DNA from: Mucilaginibacter mali
GTDB taxonomy: Bacteria; Bacteroidota; Bacteroidia; Sphingobacteriales; Sphingobacteriaceae
Direction of reading: 5' to 3'
Assembly (NCBI RefSeq): GCF_013283875.1
Contig: NZ_CP054139.1
Coordinates: 744,001 to 808,000 of the forward strand
DNA length: 64,000 bases
Shown one piece after another: positions 42,150 to 51,265 of this stretch. The translations under genes and the position numbers were made by a program. The notes under the pieces were generated by a model, which was not told the DNA's origin, searched no databases, and saw nothing but the letters and a program-made list of their open reading frames with translations. Numbering within the stretch: position 1 is the stretch's first letter; the number at the start of each line of letters is the position of its first letter.

Positions 42150-43616
42150 ATGAAAAATGAAGCTACAGAGCAGCCTAAAGATAATTCGAGGCGCGATTTT
42201 ATAAAGAACAGCGCCATTGCTGCTGCCGGTTTTATGATAGTGCCCCGTTTTGTGCTGGGCGGCAAGGGCTTTACCGCGCCAAGCGATAAACTGTTGATTG
42301 CCGGTGTGGGTGTTGGCGGTAAGGGCCAAAGTGATATTGCCAATTTCTACAAAAGCGGCAAGGCCGAGATCGCTTTCCTGTGCGATGTAGATGAGGTGCG
42401 CGCGGCTGCATCGGTTAAAGCATTCCCTAAAGCTAAATTTTATAAAGACTGGCGCGAGATGTTCGATAAAGAGTCGAAGAACTTCGATGCCGTTTCGATA
42501 TCAACGCCCGATCATAACCACGCCATTGTAACCCTTGGCGCTATGCAGTTGGGCAAGCACGTTTATGTGCAAAAACCAATGACACATGACCTGTACGAAG
42601 CCCGCGCTTTAACTAAAGCTGCCGAGCGCTACAAGGTGGTAACCCAAATGGGCAACCAGGGCTCATCGGGCGATGGTGTGCGCCAGTTGATGGAGTGGTA
42701 TAATGCCGGCGTTATCGGCGATGTACATACTGTATACTGCTGGACCAACCGCCCCGTATGGCCGCAAGGCATCCCATGGCCAAGCACGCCAAAGCAGGTA
42801 CCAGCTACCTTAGACTGGAACCTGTGGTTGGGTACCGCGCCGCAAAAAGATTACGTAGATAACCTGGTGCCGTTTAACTGGCGCGGCTGGTGGGATTACG
42901 GAACCGGCGCCTTAGGCGATATGGGTTGCCACATTGTTGAGGCCCCTTTCAGCGTGCTGAACCTGAAGTATGCCCGCGATGTGCAGGCCAGCGTAGGCAG
43001 CGTATATGTAGGCGAGTTTAAACAGGGCTACTTCCCTGATAGTTGCCCGCCATCAAGCCATGCTACGCTTACCTTCCCTAAAACCAATAAAACCAAAGGA
43101 GATGTTACCCTGCACTGGATGGACGGCGGTATCCAACCCGAACGCCCTGCCGAATTAGGCCCTAACGAAGTATTTGGCGATAATGAGGGCAACGGTATCC
43201 TGTTTGTAGGTACCAAAGGTAAAATGATAGCTGGTTGCTATGCCGAAAATCCGAAGCTGTTGCCAACATCGCGTACCGAACAGGTGCACGTTAAACAAAC
43301 ATTGGCAAGGGTACCGGGCAGCGCCAACGGCCACTACGCGCAATGGGTTGAAGGTTGTATTGCCGGTCATGGTAAAACAGAATTAAGCTCATCGTTTGAT
43401 AAAGCTGGTCCGCTTACCGAGTGCTTGCTGATGGCTAACCTGGCAATCCGTGGTCATGAGATCCGTGTGCCTAAGGCCGATGGTAAAGGCTTCAATTATC
43501 CTGGCCGCAACACCAAACTGGTTTGGGATAACGACAACATGAAGGTAACCAATGTTGACGAGGCTAACCAATACGTAAAACGCACCTACAGGCAAGGCTG
43601 GAAACTGGGCGAATAA
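42150..43616 (+). CDS. Tat-exported Gfo/Idh/MocA-family oxidoreductase
   Basis: The 488-residue protein has a Tat signal with the twin-arginine NSRRDFIKNSA at residues 13-23 and a hydrophobic stretch to about 40. The NAD-binding Rossmann domain starts LLIAGVGVGGKGQSDIA, the sugar-enzyme lysine motif reads VQKPM (canonically EKP), and the catalytic-histidine region is GALGDMGCHIVEAPF. As an exported member it belongs to the group linked to periplasmic glycoside oxidation. It may interconvert 3-keto-glycosides or carry out their elimination. It follows the GMC gene by 21 bases. Confidence 0.9.
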   Translation: MKNEATEQPKDNSRRDFIKNSAIAAAGFMIVPRFVLGGKGFTAPSDKLLIAGVGVGGKGQSDIANFYKSGKAEIAFLCDVDEVRAAASVKAFPKAKFYKDWREMFDKESKNFDAVSISTPDHNHAIVTLGAMQLGKHVYVQKPMTHDLYEARALTKAAERYKVVTQMGNQGSSGDGVRQLMEWYNAGVIGDVHTVYCWTNRPVWPQGIPWPSTPKQVPATLDWNLWLGTAPQKDYVDNLVPFNWRGWWDYGTGALGDMGCHIVEAPFSVLNLKYARDVQASVGSVYVGEFKQGYFPDSCPPSSHATLTFPKTNKTKGDVTLHWMDGGIQPERPAELGPNEVFGDNEGNGILFVGTKGKMIAGCYAENPKLLPTSRTEQVHVKQTLARVPGSANGHYAQWVEGCIAGHGKTELSSSFDKAGPLTECLLMANLAIRGHEIRVPKADGKGFNYPGRNTKLVWDNDNMKVTNVDEANQYVKRTYRQGWKLGE

Positions 43617-43648
43617 TTAACAAAAGCTAATCATATCAATATCAATAT

Positions 43649-44215
43649 ATGAACAGAAGAGAAGCTATTTCGAGGGTGGCCCTGTTGATGGGCGGCACGG
43701 TAATTGGGGCCGAGTTCTTTTTGAACGGTTGCGTGACCGCGCCAAAAAACTATAACGAACTATTTAGCCAGGCGCAGGTGGCGCTGCTTGATGAGATAGG
43801 CGATACCATCATCCCTGCAACTAAAACACCGGGTGCCAAGGCCGTGCATATCGGCCAATTTATGGCCTTTATGGTGAAGGATTGTTATAACGATAAGGAC
43901 CAGGCTATATTTTTAGATGGTATCAAAAAAATAGATGATGTTTCTAAGGCTAAGTATAAGGCCGATTTTATGACCATCACACCCGCGCAGCGTACCGAAA
44001 TGCTGAACGAATTGGACAAGGAACAAAAGGATTATACCAAAACCAAAAAGAAGGAAGATCCGAACCATTATTTCCGTATGATGAAAGAGTTGACCTTGTT
44101 GGGCTACTTTACATCAAAAGAAGGTGCTACGCAGGCATTGCGCTATGTGCCTGTTCCGGGGCGATATGATGGCAACCTGCCTTATAAAAAAGGCGATAAA
44201 GCCTGGGCCACCTAA
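43649..44215 (+). CDS. GMC partner, gluconate 2-dehydrogenase subunit 3 family
   Basis: The 188-residue protein starts MNRREAISRVALLMGG, a twin-arginine signal, and Cys28 in FLNGC may be a lipobox cysteine. The mature part is a helical domain typical of the gluconate 2-dehydrogenase subunit 3 family (Pfam PF13618), with LLDEIGDTIIPATKTPGAKAV at about residues 46-66 and FMVKDCYNDKDQ near 72-83. This small subunit carries the GMC subunit through the Tat pathway and helps electron transfer. It is the third gene of the operon. The assembly of GMC, this subunit and the cytochrome c at 49519 is inferred. Confidence 0.88.
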   Translation: MNRREAISRVALLMGGTVIGAEFFLNGCVTAPKNYNELFSQAQVALLDEIGDTIIPATKTPGAKAVHIGQFMAFMVKDCYNDKDQAIFLDGIKKIDDVSKAKYKADFMTITPAQRTEMLNELDKEQKDYTKTKKKEDPNHYFRMMKELTLLGYFTSKEGATQALRYVPVPGRYDGNLPYKKGDKAWAT

Positions 44216-44245
44216 TTAATTTGAACTAAAAAACCTGATCAGCAA

Positions 44246-45139
44246 ATGGCAAATAATCAAAACCGCCGTACAGCGATAAAAAACATGGTTACCGGCACAG
44301 TTGCGGTAGGCGCGGCAGGTATGCTGTCATCGCTTACAAGCGAAGCTGCCGAACCGGATAACACCAATATGGCATTAAAAGGAAACATTAACCACTCGGT
44401 ATGCCGGTGGTGTTATAATGATATGTCGGTTGACGCTTTGTGTGCTAACGCCGCAAAAATGGGCATTAAAGGTATCGACCTGGTTGGCCCAGCCGATTGG
44501 CCTACTTTAAAAAAACACGGATTGGATTCGCCGATGTGTAATGGCGCCGAGATAAACCTGACCGATGGTTTTGCCGAGCCTAAATTTCACGCGCAACTGC
44601 AAAAAAACTATTCGGAGATGATCCCAAAAGTGGCTGCGGCCGGGTATACCAACCTGATCTGCTTTAGCGGTAGCCGCCGTGGCATGGATAACGAAACCGG
44701 TTGGAAAAATTGTGTGGAAGGGTTGAAACCCCTGGTTGCATTGGCCGAAAAACATAAGGTAGTACTGGTGATGGAATTGCTGAACAGCAAGGTAAACCAT
44801 AAGGATTACATGTGCGATCGCACATCGTGGGGTGCGGAACTGTGCAAACGCTTAGGATCGGAGAATTTTAAGTTGCTTTACGATATCTACCACATGCAAA
44901 TTGACGAGGGTGATGTGATCCGTAATATTAATGATAATCATCAGTACATCGCGCATTACCACACCGGCGGTGTGCCCGGACGTAATGAGATCGACGAAAC
45001 CCAGGAACTCTATTATCCGGCTATTATGAAGGCCATAGCCGCCACCGGTTTTAAAGGTTACGTAGCGCAGGAGTTTATCCCAAAAAATCCGGATAAAATG
45101 GCATCGCTAAAAAAGGCTATCCAGATCTGCGATGTTTAA
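44246..45139 (+). CDS. Tat-exported hydroxypyruvate-isomerase-like TIM barrel
   Basis: The 297-residue protein begins with the twin-arginine MANNQNRRTAIKNM and a hydrophobic segment ending near residue 30. The barrel resembles hydroxypyruvate isomerase (AP-endonuclease-2 fold). Metal-binding residues are suggested by VVLVMELLNSK (Glu), LLYDIYHMQIDEGD (Asp/His) and VAQEFIPK (Glu). As an exported enzyme beside GMC and Gfo/Idh proteins it probably isomerises or cleaves an oxidised sugar, not hydroxypyruvate. It is one of three such barrels in this operon. Confidence 0.86.
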   Translation: MANNQNRRTAIKNMVTGTVAVGAAGMLSSLTSEAAEPDNTNMALKGNINHSVCRWCYNDMSVDALCANAAKMGIKGIDLVGPADWPTLKKHGLDSPMCNGAEINLTDGFAEPKFHAQLQKNYSEMIPKVAAAGYTNLICFSGSRRGMDNETGWKNCVEGLKPLVALAEKHKVVLVMELLNSKVNHKDYMCDRTSWGAELCKRLGSENFKLLYDIYHMQIDEGDVIRNINDNHQYIAHYHTGGVPGRNEIDETQELYYPAIMKAIAATGFKGYVAQEFIPKNPDKMASLKKAIQICDV

Positions 45140-45175
45140 TTTATAAATAACCATTAATCCATCTAACTATATATA

Positions 45176-46054
45176 ATGAATAACAGAAGAGATTTCCTTA
45201 AGCAAAGCGCTATGCTGTCAGCAGGTATGCTTTTGGCCAAACCCGGTATGCTTTTGGCTGCGCCATCAAACCTAAAGGTGGGCATACAGCTATATTCCAT
45301 GCGCGATTTTTTGCCTAAAGATGTAAAAGGCACTATTGCCAAAGTGGCCAAAGCCGGCTATAAAGAAGTGGAGACCTTTGGTTATGATACCACTAAAAAA
45401 TCGTTCTGGGGACTGAGCGCTAAGGATTTTAAATCGTTATTGAGCGATAACGGCCTTACCTCGCCAAGCGGCCATTACGGTGCCGATCTATTTTTTGATA
45501 AGGGAAAAACCGACGATCAGAAGGCTTATATCGATGCCGCGCATGCTTTAGGGCAAACTACCATCGTTATCCCGTATTTGAACGATACCTGGCGCAAAAC
45601 CGTAGCCGATTTTAGTACTTGCGCGCAAAAGATCAACAAGATAGCTGCCATGAACAAAGCCGCGGGCCTGAAAACAGGATACCATAACCACAACTTCGAG
45701 TTTGAAGCGATAAATGGTACCATGTTATACGACGTACTGCTGAAGGAGACCGACCCGTCGGTTACTTTTGAAATGGACCTGTATTGGGTAGTCCGTGCCG
45801 GCCATGACCCGATCAAACTGATGCAACAGCACCCGGGCCGCTTCAGCATGTGGCATGTAAAGGATATGGACAAAAAGAACCATGGCATTAATACCGAGAT
45901 CGGTTCGGGTACTATCGATTTTAAAAAGATCTTTACCGAGCAGAAGTTATCGGGCGTGAAGCACATCTTTATGGAGCAGGAAAACTTCGGGATGGATGCT
46001 TATGCCAGCATTACGCAAAGCGCGGCCTATATTAAAAATACGCTGCTTAAATAA
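45176..46054 (+). CDS. Tat-exported sugar phosphate isomerase/epimerase-like TIM barrel
   Basis: The 292-residue protein starts MNNRRDFLKQSAMLSAGMLL, a clear Tat signal. The xylose-isomerase-like barrel has KVGIQLYSMRDFLPKDV near the start of the mature protein, GYHNHNFEFEAI (about residues 166-177), FEMDLYWVVRAGHDP (about 200-214), SMWHVKD (about 226-232) and FMEQENFG (Glu), the usual metal and substrate residues. Members of this family act on 3-keto sugars in related clusters. It lies 36 bases after the previous barrel. Confidence 0.88.
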   Translation: MNNRRDFLKQSAMLSAGMLLAKPGMLLAAPSNLKVGIQLYSMRDFLPKDVKGTIAKVAKAGYKEVETFGYDTTKKSFWGLSAKDFKSLLSDNGLTSPSGHYGADLFFDKGKTDDQKAYIDAAHALGQTTIVIPYLNDTWRKTVADFSTCAQKINKIAAMNKAAGLKTGYHNHNFEFEAINGTMLYDVLLKETDPSVTFEMDLYWVVRAGHDPIKLMQQHPGRFSMWHVKDMDKKNHGINTEIGSGTIDFKKIFTEQKLSGVKHIFMEQENFGMDAYASITQSAAYIKNTLLK

Positions 46055-46076
46055 ATTGTATACAAATCATCTGACT

Positions 46077-46853
46077 ATGAAACGTAATTTGTTATTTGCT
46101 TTTGCCTTAGGTGCTGGTTTAATGACCGCATCGGCGCAAGCTAAGCACGAGGACACTGAAGTTTATACACCAGTGCCACCTATAGTTACCCCCGGCGCTA
46201 CCAATACCGCCCCCCCGTCTGACGCGATCATCCTTTTTGATGGCAAAAACATGGATCAATGGGTAAGTACCAATGATAAAAGCCCCGCTAAATGGACGGT
46301 AGAAAACGGAACCATGAAGGTGAGCAAGGGTGCCGGGAATATCGAAACCAAACAATCCTTTAAAGATTACCAACTGCACATTGAGTGGAAGATCCCCGAA
46401 AACATTACGGGCAGCGATCAGGCACGCGGCAATAGTGGTGTGTTTTTAGCATCGATAGGTAAGGGCGATGCCGGTTACGAACTACAGGTGCTGGATAACT
46501 ACAATAACAAAACCTACACCAACGGACAAGCAGGCAGCATCTACAAGCAATCTATCCCGCTGGCCAATGCTAATAAAAAACCTGGCGAATGGCAAACGTA
46601 CGATGTGATCTGGACAGCTCCGGTATTTAACACAGATGGCAGCCTGAAAAGCCCGGCCCGGGTTACCGTTTTGTTTAACGGTGTGTTGGTTCAAAACAAT
46701 TTTGAGTTGAAGGGGCCGACCTTATATATCGGTCAGCCGGCATACACGCAAGCACATGGTGCCAGCCCGATAAAGTTGCAGGCCCATGGCGACAAAAGCG
46801 AACCGATCAGCTTCAGGAATATTTGGGTGAGGGAGATAAAGCCTTTGCAATAG
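46077..46853 (+). CDS. DUF1080 secreted protein (3-keto-disaccharide-hydrolase family)
   Basis: The ATG at 46077 gives a signal peptide (MKRNLLFAFALGAGLMTASAQ). The frame upstream is open but lies inside the previous gene's region and lacks a signal. The 258-residue product is a DUF1080 domain (now named 3-keto-disaccharide hydrolase, PF06439): IILFDGKNMDQWVSTND near residue 53, FKDYQLHIEWKIPE near 96, GNSGVFLASIG near 119 and the final RNIWVREIKPL. Family members cleave glycosidic bonds of 3-keto-sugars by an elimination-type route. This is the key link between the GMC complex and the barrels here. Confidence 0.92.
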   Translation: MKRNLLFAFALGAGLMTASAQAKHEDTEVYTPVPPIVTPGATNTAPPSDAIILFDGKNMDQWVSTNDKSPAKWTVENGTMKVSKGAGNIETKQSFKDYQLHIEWKIPENITGSDQARGNSGVFLASIGKGDAGYELQVLDNYNNKTYTNGQAGSIYKQSIPLANANKKPGEWQTYDVIWTAPVFNTDGSLKSPARVTVLFNGVLVQNNFELKGPTLYIGQPAYTQAHGASPIKLQAHGDKSEPISFRNIWVREIKPLQ

Positions 46854-47272
46854 CAAAGCGGCGATCACTCACCCGGTCTACGCTTCGCTGGACCACCCTC
46901 TCTTGCCTGCGGCAAAAGAGAGGATTTGATAACCATAGTGAGGGGTTTGAACCCCCTCGCTACAGACAAATACTGTAAAACTTGCCGGCTGCCCGCGCAG
47001 CGAAGAGAGGGCCGGCGAGCGAAGCAACGTCGGGGTGGGTAAAGAGGTGGCAGAGCAGCAAACCCGCGTTAGGGATTGCAGTGTAAAGCCCACAGCGTGT
47101 AGTGGAAATGCGGGAAGGCAAGGCGAGGACTTGGAACGGAAAGCCCGGGCCGGAGGCAACGCCCAAAGAGAGGAGATATATAATCTTATAAACCCCCTCC
47201 CTGCCACAACACCGTCCGTCGCGCCCCTCCCTTGGGAGGGAACTAAATAGTGATTAATAAAAAACTAAATTG
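46854..47272. repeat. 419-base repeat-rich non-coding gap
   Basis: The gap splits the operon. It holds several palindromes: CTCTCTTGCC/GGCAAAAGAGAG near 46899-46924, GAGGGGTT/AACCCCCTC near 46942-46960, and CCCTCCCTTGGGAGGG near 47225-47240. The GC-rich part 47080-47160 has words such as GCCCGGGCCGGAGGC. A frame of about 100 codons runs through it but has no plausible product. It looks like an inserted Bacteroidota intergenic repeat element, and part of its words recur at 36945-36975. Confidence 0.6.
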
Positions 47273-48424
47273 ATGAAACTAAGATTAGGCATGATAGGCG
47301 GTGGCAGCGGGGCTTTTATTGGCGCGGTGCACCGTATAGCTGCCCGTATTGATGATAAATACGAACTGGTTTGCGGCGCTTTCAGCAGCGATGCCGAAAA
47401 GAGCAAAGCTAGCGGGCTACTGTTAGGCATCCCCGAAAGCCGGGCGTATGGTTCGTATGTTGAATTGATTGAAAAGGAAAAGCAACTACCGGAAAATGAG
47501 CGTGCGCAGGTGATCAGCATCGTAACGCCAAATCACGTACACTTCGCGCCAACCAAGATGGCTTTGGAGAACGGTTTCCACGTAGTATTGGATAAACCCA
47601 TGACCTTTTCTTTAGCCGAAGCCCTTGAACTGGAAAAAGTAGTTGCAACCAGTGGCAAGCTGTTTTGCTTAACGCATACATATACTGGTTACCCCATGGT
47701 AAAGGAGGCCCGCCAATTTGTGGCTTCCGGTAAATTGGGTAAGGTGAGGAAGGTTTATGTAGAATATCCGCAAGGCTGGTTGAGCCAGTTTACCGAAGCT
47801 ACCGGCAACAAGCAGGCCACCTGGCGTACCGACCCTAAGCAAAGCGGCATTGCCGGTGCTATGGGCGATATTGGTACCCACGCTTTTAACTTATTGGAAT
47901 ATGTAAGTGGCCTTCAGGTAACTAAGCTTTGCGCCGATATTAATATTGTAGTAGAAGGACGCAAACTGGATGACGACGGTGCTGTATTACTTAAACTATC
48001 TAACGGCGCCAGCGGCGTGCTGATGGCTACCCAAATAGCTGCGGGTGAAGAGAATAACGTAAAGATCCGCGTATATGGCGAGCACGGCGGGCTGGAATGG
48101 CAGCAGTGCGATGCCAATACCCTGCAGGTGAAATGGCTGGATAAACCAACTGAGATATGGCGAACCGGCGCGGGTTATACCAGCAGTTTCGCGCAGCATA
48201 ATACCCGCACGCCGCCAGGCCATCCTGAGGGATACCTGGAAGCATTTGCTAACCTGTACCGCAACTTTGCCGAATGTGTAGATGGAGGACTGGAAGGCAG
48301 GCAACCATCACCCGAATCGATGGATTATCCGGGAATTACCGAAGGGGTACGCGGTATGGCCTTTATCGAACATGTGATCGAATCGGGCAAGTCTGAACAG
48401 AAATGGATCGACCTGAAAATATAA
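47273..48424 (+). CDS. cytoplasmic Gfo/Idh/MocA-family oxidoreductase
   Basis: I chose the ATG at 47273; a TTG lies directly before it. The 383-residue product has no signal peptide and starts KLRLGMIGGGSGAFIGAVHR, the NAD-binding motif. The sugar-enzyme lysine is in VVLDKPMTFSLAEAL (about residues 106-120) and the histidine in GDIGTHAFNLLEY (about 200-212). This cytoplasmic member differs from the Tat-bearing one at 42150. It probably processes the imported sugar, for example reducing a 3-keto-sugar. It is separated by 8 bases from the next TIM-barrel gene. Confidence 0.9.
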   Translation: MKLRLGMIGGGSGAFIGAVHRIAARIDDKYELVCGAFSSDAEKSKASGLLLGIPESRAYGSYVELIEKEKQLPENERAQVISIVTPNHVHFAPTKMALENGFHVVLDKPMTFSLAEALELEKVVATSGKLFCLTHTYTGYPMVKEARQFVASGKLGKVRKVYVEYPQGWLSQFTEATGNKQATWRTDPKQSGIAGAMGDIGTHAFNLLEYVSGLQVTKLCADINIVVEGRKLDDDGAVLLKLSNGASGVLMATQIAAGEENNVKIRVYGEHGGLEWQQCDANTLQVKWLDKPTEIWRTGAGYTSSFAQHNTRTPPGHPEGYLEAFANLYRNFAECVDGGLEGRQPSPESMDYPGITEGVRGMAFIEHVIESGKSEQKWIDLKI

Positions 48425-48431
48425 TCAACCT

Positions 48432-49484
48432 ATGAAAACAATTAAAGGACCAGCCATATTTATAGCGCAGTTTATTGGCGATACAGCGCCATATAATAGT
48501 TTGGATTCTATTTGCAAATGGGCAGCGGGTTTAGGCTTTAAAGGTGTGCAATTGCCCACCGGCGATCCGCGTTTTATCGATCTGCAAAAGGCCGCCGAAA
48601 GCAAGACCTATGCCGATGAGATAAAAGGCATCGTTAACGCCGCCGGATTAGAGATCACCGAGTTATCTACCCACCTGCAAGGTCAACTGGTGGCCGTAAA
48701 CCCGGTTTATGATAACCTGTTCGATGGTTTCGCGCCCGAGCAATATCGTAATAATCCTAAAGCCCGGCAGGAATGGGCCGTTCAGCAATTGAAATATGCC
48801 GCCAAGGCATCACAAAACCTGGGCTTAACCGCCAGCGTTACATTTAGCGGGGCTTTGCTGTGGCCAATGGTATACCCATGGCCGCAAAGGCCGGCAGGTA
48901 TTGTTGATACCTGCTTTACCGAACTGGCCAATCGCTGGAAACCGATTTTGGATGTATACGAAGACCACGGTATCGACCTGTGTTACGAGATCCACGCCGG
49001 CGAGGACCTGCACGATGGCATCACCTACGAGATGTTTTTGGATAAAGTAGATCAGCACAAACGCGCTTGCTTATTGTACGATCCATCACACTTTATATTG
49101 CAATGCCTGGATTATTTGGAATATATCGACATTTATCACGAACGAATTAAGATGTTCCACGTAAAAGATGCGGAGTTTAACCCGACAGGCCGTCAGGGCG
49201 TTTACGGTGGCTATCAAAACTGGGTAGACCGTGCCGGGCGCTTCCGTTCGCTGGGCGACGGGCAGGTTGATTTTAAATCGATCTTTAGCAAAATGGCACA
49301 ATACGATTTCCCGGGCTGGGCGGTACTGGAGTGGGAGTGCGCGTTAAAGCACCCCGAGGATGGCGCACGCGAAGGCGCGCAATTTATAAAAGACCACATC
49401 ATCAGGGTAACTGATAAAGCGTTTGACGATTTTGCGGCGTCGGGCGCGGATGAGGCATTGAACCGTAAAACTTTAGGTATATAA
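48432..49484 (+). CDS. cytoplasmic sugar phosphate isomerase/epimerase-like TIM barrel
   Basis: The 350-residue protein has no signal peptide. The xylose-isomerase-like barrel is marked by DLCYEIHAGEDLHDG (about residues 184-198), LLYDPSHFILQCLDYLEY (about 216-233), MFHVKDAEF (His/Asp) and AVLEWECAL (Glu), the metal site residues. It is 8 bases after the cytoplasmic Gfo/Idh gene, so the two probably act in sequence on the imported keto-sugar. Similar pairs occur in rare-sugar and C-glycoside catabolism. Confidence 0.9.
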   Translation: MKTIKGPAIFIAQFIGDTAPYNSLDSICKWAAGLGFKGVQLPTGDPRFIDLQKAAESKTYADEIKGIVNAAGLEITELSTHLQGQLVAVNPVYDNLFDGFAPEQYRNNPKARQEWAVQQLKYAAKASQNLGLTASVTFSGALLWPMVYPWPQRPAGIVDTCFTELANRWKPILDVYEDHGIDLCYEIHAGEDLHDGITYEMFLDKVDQHKRACLLYDPSHFILQCLDYLEYIDIYHERIKMFHVKDAEFNPTGRQGVYGGYQNWVDRAGRFRSLGDGQVDFKSIFSKMAQYDFPGWAVLEWECALKHPEDGAREGAQFIKDHIIRVTDKAFDDFAASGADEALNRKTLGI

Positions 49485-49518
49485 CAGAAACAGAAATACA
49501 ACACCCCAATAACAACTA

Positions 49519-49935
49519 ATGAAAAAGTCTATTTTAATTCTTTCTTTATCTTTAGCTATCGCGGCTTGCGGCGGTAAATCAAGCAACAGCGGCAGCGATA
49601 CTACCAATACCAAACAGGATGCTGTAGCGCAAAACTCAAGTACCGATACAGCCGGCGCTAAAAATGGTACCGAAGCCGTTGGCGGCACCTCAAAAGGCGA
49701 AAGCCTGATGGCATCGGCCGATTGCAATACCTGTCATAAATATGATACTAAGCTGGTTGGTCCTTCGCTTAAGGATATCGCCGCCAAATACACATCGGCC
49801 GATGTAGACAAACTGGCCGATAAAGTAATTAAGGGCGGTAGCGGCAGCTGGGGCGATGTGGCCATGACCCCGCACCCCTCTGTATCTAAGGATGATGCCA
49901 AAGCTATGGTAGAGTACATCCTTACGCAGAAATAA
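49519..49935 (+). CDS. lipoprotein cytochrome c (monohaem)
   Basis: The 138-residue protein has a lipoprotein signal (AIAAC, Cys17) and a low-complexity Ser/Thr/Asn/Ala linker (about residues 20-60). The haem-binding motif is Cys69-Asn-Thr-Cys72-His73, and the probable axial methionine is Met116 in DVAMTPHP. This is a small cytochrome c domain anchored by a lipid tail in the periplasm. In this operon it is the likely electron acceptor for the GMC/Tat-subunit complex, passing electrons to the respiratory chain. The linker length suggests it can reach partners away from the membrane. Confidence 0.93.
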   Translation: MKKSILILSLSLAIAACGGKSSNSGSDTTNTKQDAVAQNSSTDTAGAKNGTEAVGGTSKGESLMASADCNTCHKYDTKLVGPSLKDIAAKYTSADVDKLADKVIKGGSGSWGDVAMTPHPSVSKDDAKAMVEYILTQK

Positions 49936-49974
49936 ACCAACCAAACCAATTATAAACCTTTAATCAATTTTGCT

Positions 49975-51195
49975 ATGGGAAGCACAATTAAGATCAAATT
50001 ATCCGTCATGATGTTCCTGGAGTTTTTCATCTGGGGCGCGTGGTTTGTTACTATGGGTACCTATCTGGCTAATTCGTTGAAAGCATCGGGTACACAGATC
50101 GGTACCGCTTATGCAACGCAGTCTTTAGGTGCTATCATAGCGCCGTTCATTATCGGTCTTATTGCTGATAAGTATTTTTCAGCGCAGCGGATATTGGGTA
50201 TACTTCACCTTATTGGCGCGGCATTAATGTGGTATGCCACTACGCTTGGTAATTTCGACAGCTTTTACCCTGTGATATTGCTGTACATGATCATTTATAT
50301 GCCAACCCTGGCGCTGGTTAACTCGGTGTCTTTTAAGCAAATGACCAACCCCAACAAGGAGTTTCCGCCAATTCGTTTTTTTGGTACGCTCGGTTGGATC
50401 ATTGCGGGGACTATTATAGGGAAATTAGCCTGGGAGCATAATAATACACTGATACTTACTTTTAAAATGGCCGCTGTGGCTTCATTAGTGTTAGGTTTGT
50501 TAAGCTTTACCCTGCCAGATACCCCACCTGTAAAGAAAGGTCAGAAAACCACTTTTGGCGAACTCATTGGCCTGGAGTCAATCGGTTTATTAAAAAATCG
50601 GTCTTACCTTATTTTTTTCCTGGCTTCAATTGCTATCTGTGTACCACTGGCGTTTTATTATAATTTCACAAACCCGTTTCTGAATGAAGCGGGTATGAAG
50701 GAGGCTGCCTTTAAACAATCGTGGGGGCAGTGGTCTGAATTGATATTTATGGCAGCTATGCCTTTGTTTTTTGTGCGATTGGGGGTGAAAAAAATGCTTG
50801 CGATAGGCATGCTCACCTGGGTAGTAAGATATGTGTTTTTTGCTTATGGAAATGGTGATGCAAACTACTGGATGTTGATTGCCGGTATTGTAGTTCACGG
50901 TGTATGTTACGATTTCTTCTTTGTAACCGGTCAGCTTTATACAGATAATTTAGCTGGTGATCGCTTTAAAAGCGCTGCGCAGGGCTTTATTACACTTGCT
51001 ACCTATGGTGTGGGTATGCTAATCGGTTCTTATATTTCAGGCCCGCTGGTTGATGCGCACAAAACTGCCACAGGTCATGATTGGCATGCTATCTGGTTGA
51101 TTCCAGCTGAAATAGCTGCGGTTGTGCTTATTGCATTCCTGCTGTTTTTCAGAGATAAGCCGGTTGCAGTAACTGAATCAACGGCCGTATTATAA
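49975..51195 (+). CDS. MFS transporter, nucleoside-permease (NHS/NupG-like) type
   Basis: The 406-residue protein has 12 hydrophobic segments. The opening IKLSVMMFLEFFIWGAWFVTMGTYL and the signature loop GLIADKYFSAQRILGILHL (about residues 60-80) mark the nucleoside:H+ symporter/NupG-YegT group. In Bacteroidota this group is often placed beside Gfo/Idh and TIM-barrel genes and probably imports sugars or nucleosides. Here it would bring the product of periplasmic oxidation into the cell. It lies 39 bases after the cytochrome gene and is followed by a strong terminator at 51212. Confidence 0.9.
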   Translation: MGSTIKIKLSVMMFLEFFIWGAWFVTMGTYLANSLKASGTQIGTAYATQSLGAIIAPFIIGLIADKYFSAQRILGILHLIGAALMWYATTLGNFDSFYPVILLYMIIYMPTLALVNSVSFKQMTNPNKEFPPIRFFGTLGWIIAGTIIGKLAWEHNNTLILTFKMAAVASLVLGLLSFTLPDTPPVKKGQKTTFGELIGLESIGLLKNRSYLIFFLASIAICVPLAFYYNFTNPFLNEAGMKEAAFKQSWGQWSELIFMAAMPLFFVRLGVKKMLAIGMLTWVVRYVFFAYGNGDANYWMLIAGIVVHGVCYDFFFVTGQLYTDNLAGDRFKSAAQGFITLATYGVGMLIGSYISGPLVDAHKTATGHDWHAIWLIPAEIAAVVLIAFLLFFRDKPVAVTESTAVL

Positions 51196-51211
51196 TCGTT
51201 TTAGACAGTGT

Positions 51212-51249
51212 AAATGTCATTTCGACCAATTGTCGGAATGACATTTTTT
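51212..51249 (+). terminator. strong terminator of the GMC/DUF1080 operon
   Basis: A 15-bp stem (51212-51226 with 51232-51246, one G-U pair) and a 5-base loop are followed by TTTTTT. It ends the operon that starts with the GMC gene and separates it from the alpha/beta-hydrolase gene. Confidence 0.88.
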
Positions 51250-51265
51250 ATTTAATTTGGTTGAT

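Noticed and set aside
46878..47250. ORFs of 70-110 codons in both strands of the repeat-rich gap
   Set aside because: Their codons follow the palindromes, with no family resemblance, and the region looks like a repeat insertion.
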